Assembly (NCBI RefSeq): GCF_902859825.1 | Contig: NZ_CADIKB010000003.1 | Location: 248,001 to 312,000 of the forward strand | From: Paraburkholderia phenoliruptrix | GTDB taxonomy: Bacteria; Pseudomonadota; Gammaproteobacteria; Burkholderiales; Burkholderiaceae | Reading direction: 5' to 3' | Length of the DNA: 64,000 bases | Shown here: one piece after another, positions 36,699 to 45,376 of the stretch | How the letters are laid out: every line of letters starts with the position of its first letter | How positions within the stretch are numbered: the first letter of the stretch is position 1 | Position numbers and translations under genes: made by a program | Notes under the pieces: generated by a model | What the model was told of the DNA's origin: nothing | What the model saw: only the letters and a program-made list of their open reading frames with translations | Databases searched by the model: none

Positions 36699-37865
36699 CT
36701 AGCATTTGTGCGGCGGCAGGATGCGCAGCTTCGCGATGCGTCGGTACAAGGTCGCGCGCGATACGCCGAGCGCTTGCGCGGCCACGTCGGTACGCCACTT
36801 CGCATTGTTCATCGCGTCGACGATACGGCTGCGCTCGAGCGCGTCGCTCTCTGACATGACCGGCGTGTCGTGCGGCACGGTGTTGCCGCTCGTGGCGCTT
36901 CGCTCGTCCGGCGTGGCGCTGCTGCGTCTCGAGATGCGCGCGGCCGACGGTGGACGCACCCGCGCATAGAGCGGCGAGCCGGTTTCATTCACCCTCAGTG
37001 ACACAAGACCGCGGCTCGACTTCGCATCGAACAGGCGCTCGGGCGCCACGTCGAAAAGCTCCGAAACGTGACGGGGCAACGCATGCAGGGCCGGCAGACA
37101 TTCGCGCGCCCGCCGGTTCGCAGCAACGACGTGGCCGCATGCGTCTATGGCGATCAGAATTTCCGGCTGCGCTTCCACGTAATGCCGGTTGCGATGCGCG
37201 AGCAGTACCCAGCAATCGGCGGCGGCGTTCAGGAAGTAAGCGTCTTCGATCAGCAGCGCACTTTGCCGCACGATGTGATTGACGAGCCGCTGGCTTTCGC
37301 GATCGTCGGGAGAGCGCACGGCGGACGCATCCAGCACGCCGAGTAACTCGCCGTGCAAACCGAAGATAGGCGACGCGCTGCACGTGAGCGTGGTGAAGGC
37401 CGCGCGAAAATGATCGCTTCTATGCACGGTGATCGGCTGTCCGTCGAGCAGCACGGTCGCGACGCCGCAAGTTCCTTCCTCGCTTTCCGACCAGCACGAG
37501 CCGAGATACAGTCCCGCGCGCTTGAAGTCGTGGCGGCGATCCTTGTCGACGCGGTAGTCGATCGTCACGCCCTGTGCATCGGTCAGCATCACACAGTAGT
37601 CCGCTTCGCGCACCATCTCATGCAGGCGCGACAGACATTGCCCCGAGGCGCGCAGAAACGATTCCTCGCGATGCTGCACGTCGCGCAGTTCCGGCACCGT
37701 GAGGATGCGCGGGCCGGCGGTTGCGCCCGGATCGAGATGATATTGCTCGAGCGAACGCCTATACGACGACGCGAGCCGCTTGCCGTCTGCGCCGGGACGC
37801 TGCGTCCGTCCTTCGATGACGTTGCATATACGATCGATATGTCTCGTGGACGGAACGTAGGGCAT
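36699..37865 (-). CDS. GAF-PAS-Fis regulator lacking the sigma-54 AAA+ domain
   Basis: A 388-residue regulator of the AcoR type. The N-terminal part (about 1-220) has the GAF-like pattern of AcoR proteins, including GSCWSESEEGTCGVATVL. A PAS-like segment follows (EILIAIDACGHVVAANRRA), and the C-terminus is a Fis-type HTH (RTDVAAQALGVSRATLYRRI). The AAA+ ATPase that AcoR proteins use to activate sigma-54 polymerase is absent: there is no Walker A or GAFTGA motif. It may therefore act as a conventional activator or repressor. It probably controls the neighbouring monooxygenase. Confidence 0.85.
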   Translation of the reverse strand: MPYVPSTRHIDRICNVIEGRTQRPGADGKRLASSYRRSLEQYHLDPGATAGPRILTVPELRDVQHREESFLRASGQCLSRLHEMVREADYCVMLTDAQGVTIDYRVDKDRRHDFKRAGLYLGSCWSESEEGTCGVATVLLDGQPITVHRSDHFRAAFTTLTCSASPIFGLHGELLGVLDASAVRSPDDRESQRLVNHIVRQSALLIEDAYFLNAAADCWVLLAHRNRHYVEAQPEILIAIDACGHVVAANRRARECLPALHALPRHVSELFDVAPERLFDAKSSRGLVSLRVNETGSPLYARVRPPSAARISRRSSATPDERSATSGNTVPHDTPVMSESDALERSRIVDAMNNAKWRTDVAAQALGVSRATLYRRIAKLRILPPHKC

Positions 37866-37926
37866 GAGAAGCCTCCGGGCGAAACCCGCGCAAATTCAGC
37901 ATGAATTCAGCGTGGATCAGGGTGTT

Positions 37927-37962
37927 GGAGACATTCTGCACTACGCTGCAGCGGGTGTCTCC
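37927..37962. promoter_or_regulatory. dyad upstream of the GAF/Fis regulator gene
   Basis: GGAGACA at 37927-37933 and TGTCTCC at 37956-37962 are inverted, with TGCA repeats between them. The dyad lies 62-97 bases upstream of the regulator start. A role as its operator is a guess based on symmetry and position. Confidence 0.35.
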
Positions 37963-38119
37963 GAAGCCTTTAACGCACGGTTCTTTTTTAGCATGGGCGA
38001 ATCGGGAGATCACACTGCAGTGCACCATCGTTGCCGGTGAGAATTTTTTCTCAAGGGAGCGAGCGTGCTGCCTTGACGGGCATTGCCAGAGCGAAGAGGG
38101 TTCTTTTTCCCTTGAGGCC

Positions 38120-38815
38120 TTACTGCGCAACACATGGGATGGGCGCTTGACGAGGCGCGAGGCGATGGGCGCGCGCCGCGGCGTCGAGCGCGCGGATGCC
38201 GCCGGCAATATCCGCCGAGATCTGTTGAAGCGCTTTCCGGTGCCCGGCCACGAGCGCGTCGTTGCCCGCGCCGACCGATTCGCTCACGACGCTGCGGCAT
38301 GTCAGCGCCGCATCTTCTGACAATGCTCGCACGCTCCACACCGCGTCGATCAGCGCGTGCGAGCCCGGCCACGATTCGAAACGCTGCACGCTCACGTGGA
38401 CGCGATATATCGGCACACCCGCGGGGCGCGGAGAACGCGAGACGTCGAGCGTATCGAGCCGCTCTGCGAGTTCCTGCGAGAGCGCCAGACGGATTTCGTC
38501 GGCGGGCAACGAAGCCCAGCGGGTCTGCTCCAGTACATTGACGCGATTCGCGTCGGCCTGCACGACAAACGCGGTTCGCGCGACTTGCGCGGGCACGTCG
38601 ACGGTGGCGACGTCGATCATCAACATCGGGGGCGCAGCGCTGCGGGTATGACTGGGCGGCACACCGCCGACCAGCGTGTAAAAGCCGCTCGGCGGCGACG
38701 AACATGCGCTGAGCAGGGCCAATCCGCTCAACCCGGCCCACGCCGCGAACACGGCGAGCGCCGCGAGCGAATTGCGCAACTGGGGCGCTTTCCCGTGATT
38801 TGCATGGGCGCTCAT
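38120..38815 (-). CDS. pqiC: PqiC-type outer-membrane lipoprotein
   Basis: Lipoprotein of the PqiC/YmbA (ABC-type transport auxiliary) family, 231 residues. The signal ends at a lipobox (LLSAC), followed by GFYTLVGGVPP and the conserved DEIRLALSQELAERL and RVHVSVQRFES segments. In E. coli PqiC binds the PqiB tunnel at the outer membrane to move lipids between membranes. It overlaps pqiB by four bases (ATGA). Confidence 0.87.
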   Translation of the reverse strand: MSAHANHGKAPQLRNSLAALAVFAAWAGLSGLALLSACSSPPSGFYTLVGGVPPSHTRSAAPPMLMIDVATVDVPAQVARTAFVVQADANRVNVLEQTRWASLPADEIRLALSQELAERLDTLDVSRSPRPAGVPIYRVHVSVQRFESWPGSHALIDAVWSVRALSEDAALTCRSVVSESVGAGNDALVAGHRKALQQISADIAGGIRALDAAARAHRLAPRQAPIPCVAQ

Positions 38816-40428
38816 GGCTTGTCTCCTGTTTTGCCGCGCAGGAGCGATTCCGGATGACGCTCCAGATAATCGGCCAATGCATTGAGCGACTGCAGCGTGC
38901 GCGTCAGTTCCTGCAACGCCTGATGCATGTCGGACTGCATCGGCGAGTCCTGCCTGAGCGTCGCCTCAGCGGAACTGAAAGTCTGCTTTGCCGCTGCAAG
39001 CGTGTCGCGCGCCTGCGGCATCACTTCCGTGCTCAACTGTGCAAAGAGCTTGTCGGCGTTCTTGAGCGAATTGTTCAGGTTGTTGCCGAGCTGGTCAAAC
39101 GGAATGCGTTCCAGCTTCTTCGCGATGTCGGCAATCTGCGTTTGCAATGCGTCGAGCGAATTGGCAATGGTCGGCAGTTCGAGCGGATCGCGGGCGGGGT
39201 CGAAGCTGACGGGCGCGGCCTTCGGGAAAATGTCGAGCGCGACATACAACTGGCCCGTCAGCAGGTTGCCGGTGCGCAACTGCCCGCGCAGGCCGCGCTC
39301 CACGAGATGCCGCAGCAGTTGCTGGTTTTCGGTCGTGCCGCGTTCGGGAACCGGTGTGCCGTGGGCGCGCCGCCTCAGGCGATCGGGATACAGTTCCAGC
39401 GTGACGGGCATCGTAAAGCTATGGGTCCCCGGATCGTAGTCGACGCCGATGTCCGTCACCTGGCCGAGCACAATGCCGCGAAAATCCACCGCGGCGCCCA
39501 CCGACAAGCCGCGCAGCGACTGATTGAAATTCATCACCGCACGCACGGGCGTGCCGTCCGGGGCGCGCATCGCATCGGCTTCGTCGGACGCGAGGCGGAA
39601 GCTCGTGTGGTCCGCTGCCTGCGGTCCCGGCGCCTGACCAGGCGGCGCGCGGAACGAGAGACCGCCAATCAGGATGGACGTGACGGATTGCGTATTGACG
39701 ACGAAGTCGTTGGAATCGAGCCGCACGTTCACGCCGCTTGCATGCCACCAGCGCGAATTGGTGCCGACGTACTGATCATATGGCGCGGCCACGAACACCT
39801 GCATCGTGACGCCTTTACCGTCCTTGTCGAGAGAAAGTCCGTACACCTGACCAACCTGCATGCGTCGGTAAAAGATGGGCGAGCCGATGTCGATAGAGCC
39901 GAGGGACTCGCCATGCAGCGTGAAGCGACGGCCCTTCTGGTCGCCGGTGACGGGCGGGGGCGCTTCCAGACCGACAAACGCGTTCTGTGCGTCGTTCGAG
40001 CGGCCGGCGTCCACGCCGATATAAGCCCCCGAAAGCAGCGTGCCGATTCCGCTGACGCCGCTTGCGCCGATTCGCGGACGTACCACCCAGAAGCGCGTGT
40101 CCTTCACCGCGAAGTCGTCGGCCTGCTTGCTCAATTGCACCGCCACCTCCACGTGCGAATGATCTTTTGAGAGCGTGATCGCTTTGACCGAGCCGACCAC
40201 GACGTCTTTGTACTTGACCTGGGTCTTGCCCGGCTCGAGACCTTCGGCATTGTTGAAACTGATCGTGACCACCGGGCCGCGTTCGGTGATCGACTTGACG
40301 ACAAGTGCGACGCCGATCAGCGCCGCGATCAGCGGCACGGCCCAGACGAGGGAGGGGAGCCAGCTGCGGCGCGGCTCGACGTCTGGATCGGGTGCATCCA
40401 GCATGGGGGAGTCTTCTCGCTTATTCAT
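38812..40428 (-). CDS. pqiB: PqiB-type MCE protein, intermembrane lipid transport
   Basis: A 538-residue inner-membrane protein with one N-terminal helix and three MCE (MlaD) domains, at about 45-110, 160-220 and 290-355 (each with the G-x-V motif, for example YKDVVVGSV, YRRMQVGQV, FRGIVLGQV). A long C-terminal coiled-coil region would form the periplasm-spanning needle. Together with PqiA and PqiC it forms a lipid transport bridge. It starts eight bases before the end of the second pqiA part. Confidence 0.92.
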   Translation of the reverse strand: MNKREDSPMLDAPDPDVEPRRSWLPSLVWAVPLIAALIGVALVVKSITERGPVVTISFNNAEGLEPGKTQVKYKDVVVGSVKAITLSKDHSHVEVAVQLSKQADDFAVKDTRFWVVRPRIGASGVSGIGTLLSGAYIGVDAGRSNDAQNAFVGLEAPPPVTGDQKGRRFTLHGESLGSIDIGSPIFYRRMQVGQVYGLSLDKDGKGVTMQVFVAAPYDQYVGTNSRWWHASGVNVRLDSNDFVVNTQSVTSILIGGLSFRAPPGQAPGPQAADHTSFRLASDEADAMRAPDGTPVRAVMNFNQSLRGLSVGAAVDFRGIVLGQVTDIGVDYDPGTHSFTMPVTLELYPDRLRRRAHGTPVPERGTTENQQLLRHLVERGLRGQLRTGNLLTGQLYVALDIFPKAAPVSFDPARDPLELPTIANSLDALQTQIADIAKKLERIPFDQLGNNLNNSLKNADKLFAQLSTEVMPQARDTLAAAKQTFSSAEATLRQDSPMQSDMHQALQELTRTLQSLNALADYLERHPESLLRGKTGDKP

Positions 40429-41083
40429 GGGGTGGCTCTATAGCGGGGCTGGACGTGGGCGGGCTTGCGCCTTCGACGTTGTCCCAGATCAGTCGCGGGT
40501 CGAATTGCATGGAAGCCAGCATAGTCAGGATGACTACACAACCGAAGGCGAGCGCTCCGGGGCCCGCGGTGATGACCGCAAGCGACTCGAAGCGCACCAG
40601 GGCGACGGTCAGCGTGATCACGAACACGTCGAGCATCGACCAGCGGCCGATGCGCTCGACCATCCGGTACAGCTTTACGCGCTCCATGGGACGCCATGTC
40701 GAACGGCGCTGCGCGGTGACGGCCAGTAACGCGAGGACGCTCAGCTTGAGCATCGGCACAAGAATGCTCGCGACGAATACGACAATGGCGAGCGGCCACG
40801 ACCCGGAGGTCCAGAAATAGATGACGCCGCTGATGATCGTGTCGTCTTCCGAACCGACCAGCGACGACGTATGCATGACCGGCAGCAGATTGGCCGGTAC
40901 ATAGAGAATGGCAGCCGAGATCAGCAGGGCCCAGGTACGCGACAGACTGGCGGGATGGCGGGCGTGCAGGCGGGCGCCGCAACGCGTGCAGGACTGCGCG
41001 CCGCGGCCGGCCGCGCGCGGTGCGACGCGCGCGCAGGAGTGACAGACGAGCAGCCCGGCGTGGGAGGCGGTCAGTGTCTTCAT
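40421..41083 (-). CDS. pqiA: PqiA-family membrane protein, C-terminal half equivalent
   Basis: A 220-residue membrane protein equal to one of the two PqiA repeats. It begins with a rubredoxin-like CxxC pair (CHSCA and CTRCG), then four helices. E. coli PqiA carries two such modules in one chain; here they are on two genes that overlap by ATGA at 41080-41083. The start is the ATG at 41083; a longer frame would run further into the upstream gene. Partner of PqiB. Confidence 0.87.
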   Translation of the reverse strand: MKTLTASHAGLLVCHSCARVAPRAAGRGAQSCTRCGARLHARHPASLSRTWALLISAAILYVPANLLPVMHTSSLVGSEDDTIISGVIYFWTSGSWPLAIVVFVASILVPMLKLSVLALLAVTAQRRSTWRPMERVKLYRMVERIGRWSMLDVFVITLTVALVRFESLAVITAGPGALAFGCVVILTMLASMQFDPRLIWDNVEGASPPTSSPAIEPPHE

Positions 41084-41778
41084 CGCGCAGGACGCTGGTT
41101 GCGCCATGGACCGCGCGGCGCGACAGTCTGCCGAGAGTTGCTGCGGATGCCGCCAGGAGGTGCGGCGCGACGCGTGTGGATTTCATCGGCGAGGTCCCAG
41201 AGCGTGCGGGGATCGAACATCACGACGAGCACCAGAAGCAGCGTGAGCGCACCGAATGCGAACAGCGCCGCGCCGGGCACGACGTGCGCGAGGCTCACCA
41301 TCTTCACGATGGTGACGAGCACGCCGAGCATGAACACTTCGATCATGCCCCACGGCCGCACGAACCGGATCGCGCGCAAAATGCGATTGAAGGCGGGCGG
41401 TACATAGCCCTGACGAACCGCGACCAGCAGGTACAGCAGCGCTGCGAACTCGGTCAGCGGAAACAGCACGGTCGAACAGAACACCATTGCGGCGACGAGT
41501 TGCATGTCCTGATTCCACAGCGCGACGAGCGCGCCCAGGAGGCTCGTGCGCGAGGTGATGCCGCCCGTTTCCAGTTCGAGGAGAGGCGAGCCCAGCGCGA
41601 TGACAAACGTGAACAATGATGCAAGCGTAAGGGCGCATATGCCGTCGAGCGGGCGCGCCATGCCGCGAGACAGGACCGCGCCGCAGCGCCGGCAATACGC
41701 GCACGACTTGCCGCGCGCCCGCGGCTTGCGGAACAGCGCGTCGCACTCGTGGCAGGCAATCAGGTTGTCGTGATTCAT
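41080..41778 (-). CDS. pqiA: PqiA-family membrane protein, N-terminal half equivalent
   Basis: First gene of the pqi operon: a 232-residue protein with zinc-binding-like CxxC motifs (CHECD and CRRCG) at about 9-35 and four membrane helices, ending in a basic tail. With the next gene it makes a complete two-module PqiA. The order pqiA1-pqiA2-pqiB-pqiC with short overlaps shows a single transcription unit. Confidence 0.87.
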   Translation of the reverse strand: MNHDNLIACHECDALFRKPRARGKSCAYCRRCGAVLSRGMARPLDGICALTLASLFTFVIALGSPLLELETGGITSRTSLLGALVALWNQDMQLVAAMVFCSTVLFPLTEFAALLYLLVAVRQGYVPPAFNRILRAIRFVRPWGMIEVFMLGVLVTIVKMVSLAHVVPGAALFAFGALTLLLVLVVMFDPRTLWDLADEIHTRRAAPPGGIRSNSRQTVAPRGPWRNQRPAR

Positions 41779-41855
41779 AGGAACGTCGGCATCTGGTTCG
41801 GCGATGACTGCGGCGCACTGCCGCCATCGCCGTGCGTTGCATCACTCGCGATCAT

Positions 41856-42800
41856 TCATGGCTCGACGGCCTGCCACGAACGATCCGGATCGAACGCTCT
41901 GAGTGCAGCGGCTCTTCGCGATGATTCGTAGCCGAGGTTCTTTTGATAAACCTGGCCGTCCTGATTAACGATAAAACTCATCACGCCGGTCTTGCCGTAT
42001 TCGGCGGGCCAGGCAACGAGGCCATAGCCTTTCGCCAGCTTGCCGTTTTCCAGGTAATCCAGCGGCCCGCCTTTCGCGTGCGGACCCTGTGCGGTCAGAA
42101 TACGGAAGTGATAGCCGTGATAGCCCTGCTTGCTGACTGAACCGATTTTCGGCATCGCGGCTGCGAGCGGGCCGAGCGGGCTTTGCGCTTCACCGGACGC
42201 GGTGGGCCAGTAGAGTCCGTCGCGTTTGCCCGGCGCGCTGATGAGGCGCTGCGCGAAGTGGCCGGTCAACGCGCGGTAGTCCCGTTGCGCATCGAGATAA
42301 GCAAGCGAGGTCTGGATCGCCGCGTGCTCGTTGCGGCCGATTCGCCGTGTGAGAATTTCGTCGCTGCCTGCGGCGGGATCGAAGCGCCAGCCGTCTGCTG
42401 CCTGCACGAGCGGAATGGGCAGCGTCCAGCCGCTCGTGCCGACCGACAGATGCTTGCTCGGGCGGCCGTGCAGCGGCGCGGCGTCGTCGATAATCCGATG
42501 GCCGGCAGCCCATGCGCCCAGGAACTCGTAGATGTCTTCCTCGCCGACGTCCTTCGACGGAATGAAGCGGTTGTAGTACTTGCCGAGCACCTGTTGCATC
42601 GCCGCTTGGTCGTTGGTGGCGAGCGCGTCGACGAATGCGGCGACGGCGGCGTCCGGCGTCGGGTAGACGGCCTGAGCGTGCGCCGGTGCAGTGCAGGCAA
42701 GGAGTGCCGAAAGCGCAACCGTGGTGCGGGCGAGGTGACGCGACAAAGGCAAAGCAGTGACTTTCGCGACGCTAGCGCGAATCGATTGAATGCGGTTCAT
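41856..42800 (-). CDS. DUF2950 family secreted protein
   Basis: A 314-residue exported protein of the DUF2950 family. The ATG at 42800 has AGGAG 7 bases upstream and gives a signal peptide ending at AHA. Family features are YPTPDAAVAAFVDAL near the mature N-terminus, the Y-W-P motif GLYWP and the C-terminal GVMSFIVNQDGQVYQKNLG. It lies 20 bases downstream of the DUF3300 gene; the two families often occur as a pair. The function of both is unknown, presumably in the periplasm. Confidence 0.85.
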   Translation of the reverse strand: MNRIQSIRASVAKVTALPLSRHLARTTVALSALLACTAPAHAQAVYPTPDAAVAAFVDALATNDQAAMQQVLGKYYNRFIPSKDVGEEDIYEFLGAWAAGHRIIDDAAPLHGRPSKHLSVGTSGWTLPIPLVQAADGWRFDPAAGSDEILTRRIGRNEHAAIQTSLAYLDAQRDYRALTGHFAQRLISAPGKRDGLYWPTASGEAQSPLGPLAAAMPKIGSVSKQGYHGYHFRILTAQGPHAKGGPLDYLENGKLAKGYGLVAWPAEYGKTGVMSFIVNQDGQVYQKNLGYESSRRAAALRAFDPDRSWQAVEP

Positions 42801-42820
42801 GAGCGGCTCCTGGATGTCGT

Positions 42821-44167
42821 TCAACGTTGGCGGCCCAGATGGCGCTGGCCGCCGCCGCCCGCGCCGAGGCCGCCATGTGGCTGTGCTGCGGCTGGGCCGA
42901 GCGCGTTGCGTGGCTGTGCGCCGCCGGTGCCGAGACCGCCGCGCTCCTGTGCCCCACTGGTGCCGAAACGCCCGCGCTCCGGAGTGCCGCCTCCGCCCGA
43001 GCTCCCGCGCTCCTGTCCGCCGCCTGCGCTGAAGCCATTGCGCGCGCTGCTACCCTGCGCCTCGCGGCTCGCCTGCCCGCGCTGAATGTCCTGCCGCGCG
43101 GCTGCGCCGTTGCCGGCGCCGCGCAGCGCGTTGTCGCGATTCAGGTTTTGCGCGCTCGCCCGAACGTTTCCACCGTTCGTGCCGCCGTGCTGAATGCTTT
43201 GCAGGCGCTCGCTAGCGTTGCCGCCCAGATTCTGGCCAGTGCGGCTCTGCAACGCCTGCTGTGCCTGCGCACGAGAGGCCGAGACGTCACGCCCGCGGTA
43301 CGCGTCGCGCTGCGCACTGCCCAGATTGGCGGATGCGTTGCGGTTGAACGTCGTGTCGCGGTTCCATCGTGCCGTGTTGCTGTTCACGTCGAGGCGCCGG
43401 TTCACGTTGATGTTGTTGTACCGGTTCACATTGATGTTGACGCTGTGGTTGTTCCAGTTGACGTCGCTCCACAGCGCGCTGGTGATGGCCACGCCAACGC
43501 CGAACGCGAGGCCGGCGGCGAGTCCGCTCGCGGCCGCATAGCCCGGAGGCGGCGGCACATAGACCGGCGGATAGGCGGGGTAGGGCCACGTTCCGTAGAC
43601 CACCGTCGGGTTATATGTGGGCACATAGACGACCTGCGGGTTGGCCGGCACGATCTGGATGGTGCTCTCTTCGACGATGACCTTTTGCTGCTCGCTCGTC
43701 TTCAGATTGCCGGTTTGCTGCGCCTGTCTGCGCAAACGCTGGACCGAGTCCATCACGTCGTTTGGCTGCGCGAGAAAGGCATTGCCGAGTTGCGCGACCC
43801 AGTCGGGCTTGGACGCCACGGTGGCGAGCACCTGCGGAAACGCCACCAGCGACTGCACGCTCGGGTCCCACGATTCGCCTGCGACCGCTCTCACCGCGTC
43901 GTCGCCTTTCGTGTTCGGATGGGCGCGCGACCACGCCGCGGCGGCTGCGATGTCCTGCGGAAAGGTTGAGGCCATCAGCACCTGCGCGAGCAGCGCGTCG
44001 GGATAGAGCGCGATAGGCGCGCTTAACGAATCCAGCTGCTGATTGGATATCCTGGCGGCGGTCTGTGCCTGAGCCGCGGGACTCGCGGCATCGAGCACGG
44101 CCGGCAAGCCGGCCAGCACGGCAAGCGCAATAAGCGTTGCCCTCTGGTTTGCGCCTGAGCGTTTCAC
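42821..44167 (-). CDS. DUF3300 family secreted protein
   Basis: A 448-residue exported protein of the DUF3300 family. The GTG at 44167 has GGAG 8 bases upstream; an earlier ATG lacks such a site. After a signal peptide comes the DUF3300 domain, about 40-220 (LSAPIALYPDALLAQVLMASTFP, VVYVPTYNP), a Gly/Ala membrane-like segment, then an Asn/Arg/Gln-rich and finally Gly-rich low-complexity tail. It is first in the pair with DUF2950. The tail may be disordered or attach to other envelope parts. Confidence 0.87.
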   Translation of the reverse strand: MKRSGANQRATLIALAVLAGLPAVLDAASPAAQAQTAARISNQQLDSLSAPIALYPDALLAQVLMASTFPQDIAAAAAWSRAHPNTKGDDAVRAVAGESWDPSVQSLVAFPQVLATVASKPDWVAQLGNAFLAQPNDVMDSVQRLRRQAQQTGNLKTSEQQKVIVEESTIQIVPANPQVVYVPTYNPTVVYGTWPYPAYPPVYVPPPPGYAAASGLAAGLAFGVGVAITSALWSDVNWNNHSVNINVNRYNNINVNRRLDVNSNTARWNRDTTFNRNASANLGSAQRDAYRGRDVSASRAQAQQALQSRTGQNLGGNASERLQSIQHGGTNGGNVRASAQNLNRDNALRGAGNGAAARQDIQRGQASREAQGSSARNGFSAGGGQERGSSGGGGTPERGRFGTSGAQERGGLGTGGAQPRNALGPAAAQPHGGLGAGGGGQRHLGRQR

Positions 44168-44822
44168 GATGAAATCTCCGTGTGTCGAAGTTGCATGTCT
44201 CGTAGGGGTGAGGGCGGGCGCCAACCCTCGTTGCGCGCCCGCATGAGCGTGGTGCGTGGCCCGGGGGGCGCGGCATGATAAACATCGGACTACGAAATGA
44301 CGCGTGTCCGAACGGAATATCTGGAGGCGCTGGGTCGGGCTTTTATTGGAACCTCTATCCCCTTCAATGGCGAGATTATTAGCTCTTTTTCATGCGGAAT
44401 TGCAATGCCTGAATAGAACAAATTCGGGTTGAAGTCGGCGAAAAGATCACCTAAGACAACGTCCCAAAAAATGACTTTAGGGCGATCAAATAGTGTTTGG
44501 AAAAAACGTATGTATACCTAATCATCGTCTTGCTTTTGGCCATGAGCTTTCCTATCTTCAAGGCGAGAGGGGCTTGATGACCCGCATCGTAGCGCAGGAA
44601 TCGATGTCCGCGGTGTTAAGTAAAGCTGTTCGCGTTTAGTTGTATGGGGCTCCGTTGCGGCAAACCTGTTAAGTAGTATGCGTGGCGTATTGGCTGCGCA
44701 GGCAGCGCTTGGGTGGCGCTTAGATAGTGCTTAGATAGTGCTTAGATAGTGCTTAGATAGTGCTTAGATAGTGCTTAGGCAGCAATATCCAAAAGATCAG
44801 CTTTACTGAATAAAGGCATCAA
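44168..44822. other. AT-richer intergenic region with tandem repeat
   Basis: About 650 bases between the DUF3300 gene (minus) and the glycine-zipper gene (plus), with no supported gene. It is more AT-rich than the surroundings around 44330-44650. It must hold the divergent promoters and includes the 11-bp tandem repeat at 44718-44778, which ends 44 bases before the glycine-zipper start. Confidence 0.45.
44718..44778. repeat. 11-bp tandem repeat, five and a half copies
   Basis: GCTTAGATAGT occurs five times head to tail from 44718 to 44772, and a sixth copy begins (GCTTAG). All five copies are identical. The unit is one helical turn long. The array lies 44-105 bases upstream of the ATG of the glycine-zipper gene, in its promoter region. 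Confidence 0.95.
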
Positions 44823-45272
44823 ATGAAGCGATTCGCCGCAGTGGTCCTGGCAAGCGCGAGCGTGCTTGCTTACGCTCAAAAACCGGCAACCTATCCCGCA
44901 CATGGACAAAGCCAACAGCAGCAACTGTCGGATGACGGTGCGTGTTACGCCTGGGCGAAGCAGAGCACCGGCATCGATCCGGCTGTCGTCGCGCAGACGC
45001 CCGCGCCACCACCGGGCCCGACCGGCGCACGCGTCAGAGGCGCGGCGCGCGGGGCGGCGGCCGGCGCGATCGTCGGCGACGTGAGCGGCAATGACGCGGG
45101 TCACGGCGCCGCAGTGGGAGCGGCCGCGGGCGCGCTCGCCGGCGGGGCGCGCAGCCGTCAACAGCACGCGGCACAGGCGCAGGCTGCCGAGGCTTCGCAG
45201 CAATCGGCGATGAACACCTATTGGCGTGCGTACGGCGCGTGCATGCAAGGCAAGGGCTACACGGTCCAATAG
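44823..45272 (+). CDS. glycine-zipper family secreted protein
   Basis: A 149-residue exported protein. The signal peptide ends near AYA; a short Gln-rich linker and a DGACYAWAKQSTG segment follow. Residues about 68-105 are a Gly/Ala membrane-like zipper (GAARGAAAGAIVGDV and AVGAAAGALAGG) as in YMGG-type proteins. The C-terminus has a conserved-looking YRAYGACMQGKGY. It probably sits in or on a membrane. The 11-bp repeat array lies just upstream. Confidence 0.75.
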   Translation: MKRFAAVVLASASVLAYAQKPATYPAHGQSQQQQLSDDGACYAWAKQSTGIDPAVVAQTPAPPPGPTGARVRGAARGAAAGAIVGDVSGNDAGHGAAVGAAAGALAGGARSRQQHAAQAQAAEASQQSAMNTYWRAYGACMQGKGYTVQ

Positions 45273-45376
45273 CACGCGCTATGAAGGCAGTGACGCGGCA
45301 GAGCCCGCAAACGTCGAGCAAAGGCGAGGCGATCGGAGCCAGTCAGACTGTCGGCGCGATGCTCGAGCAACGTGAG

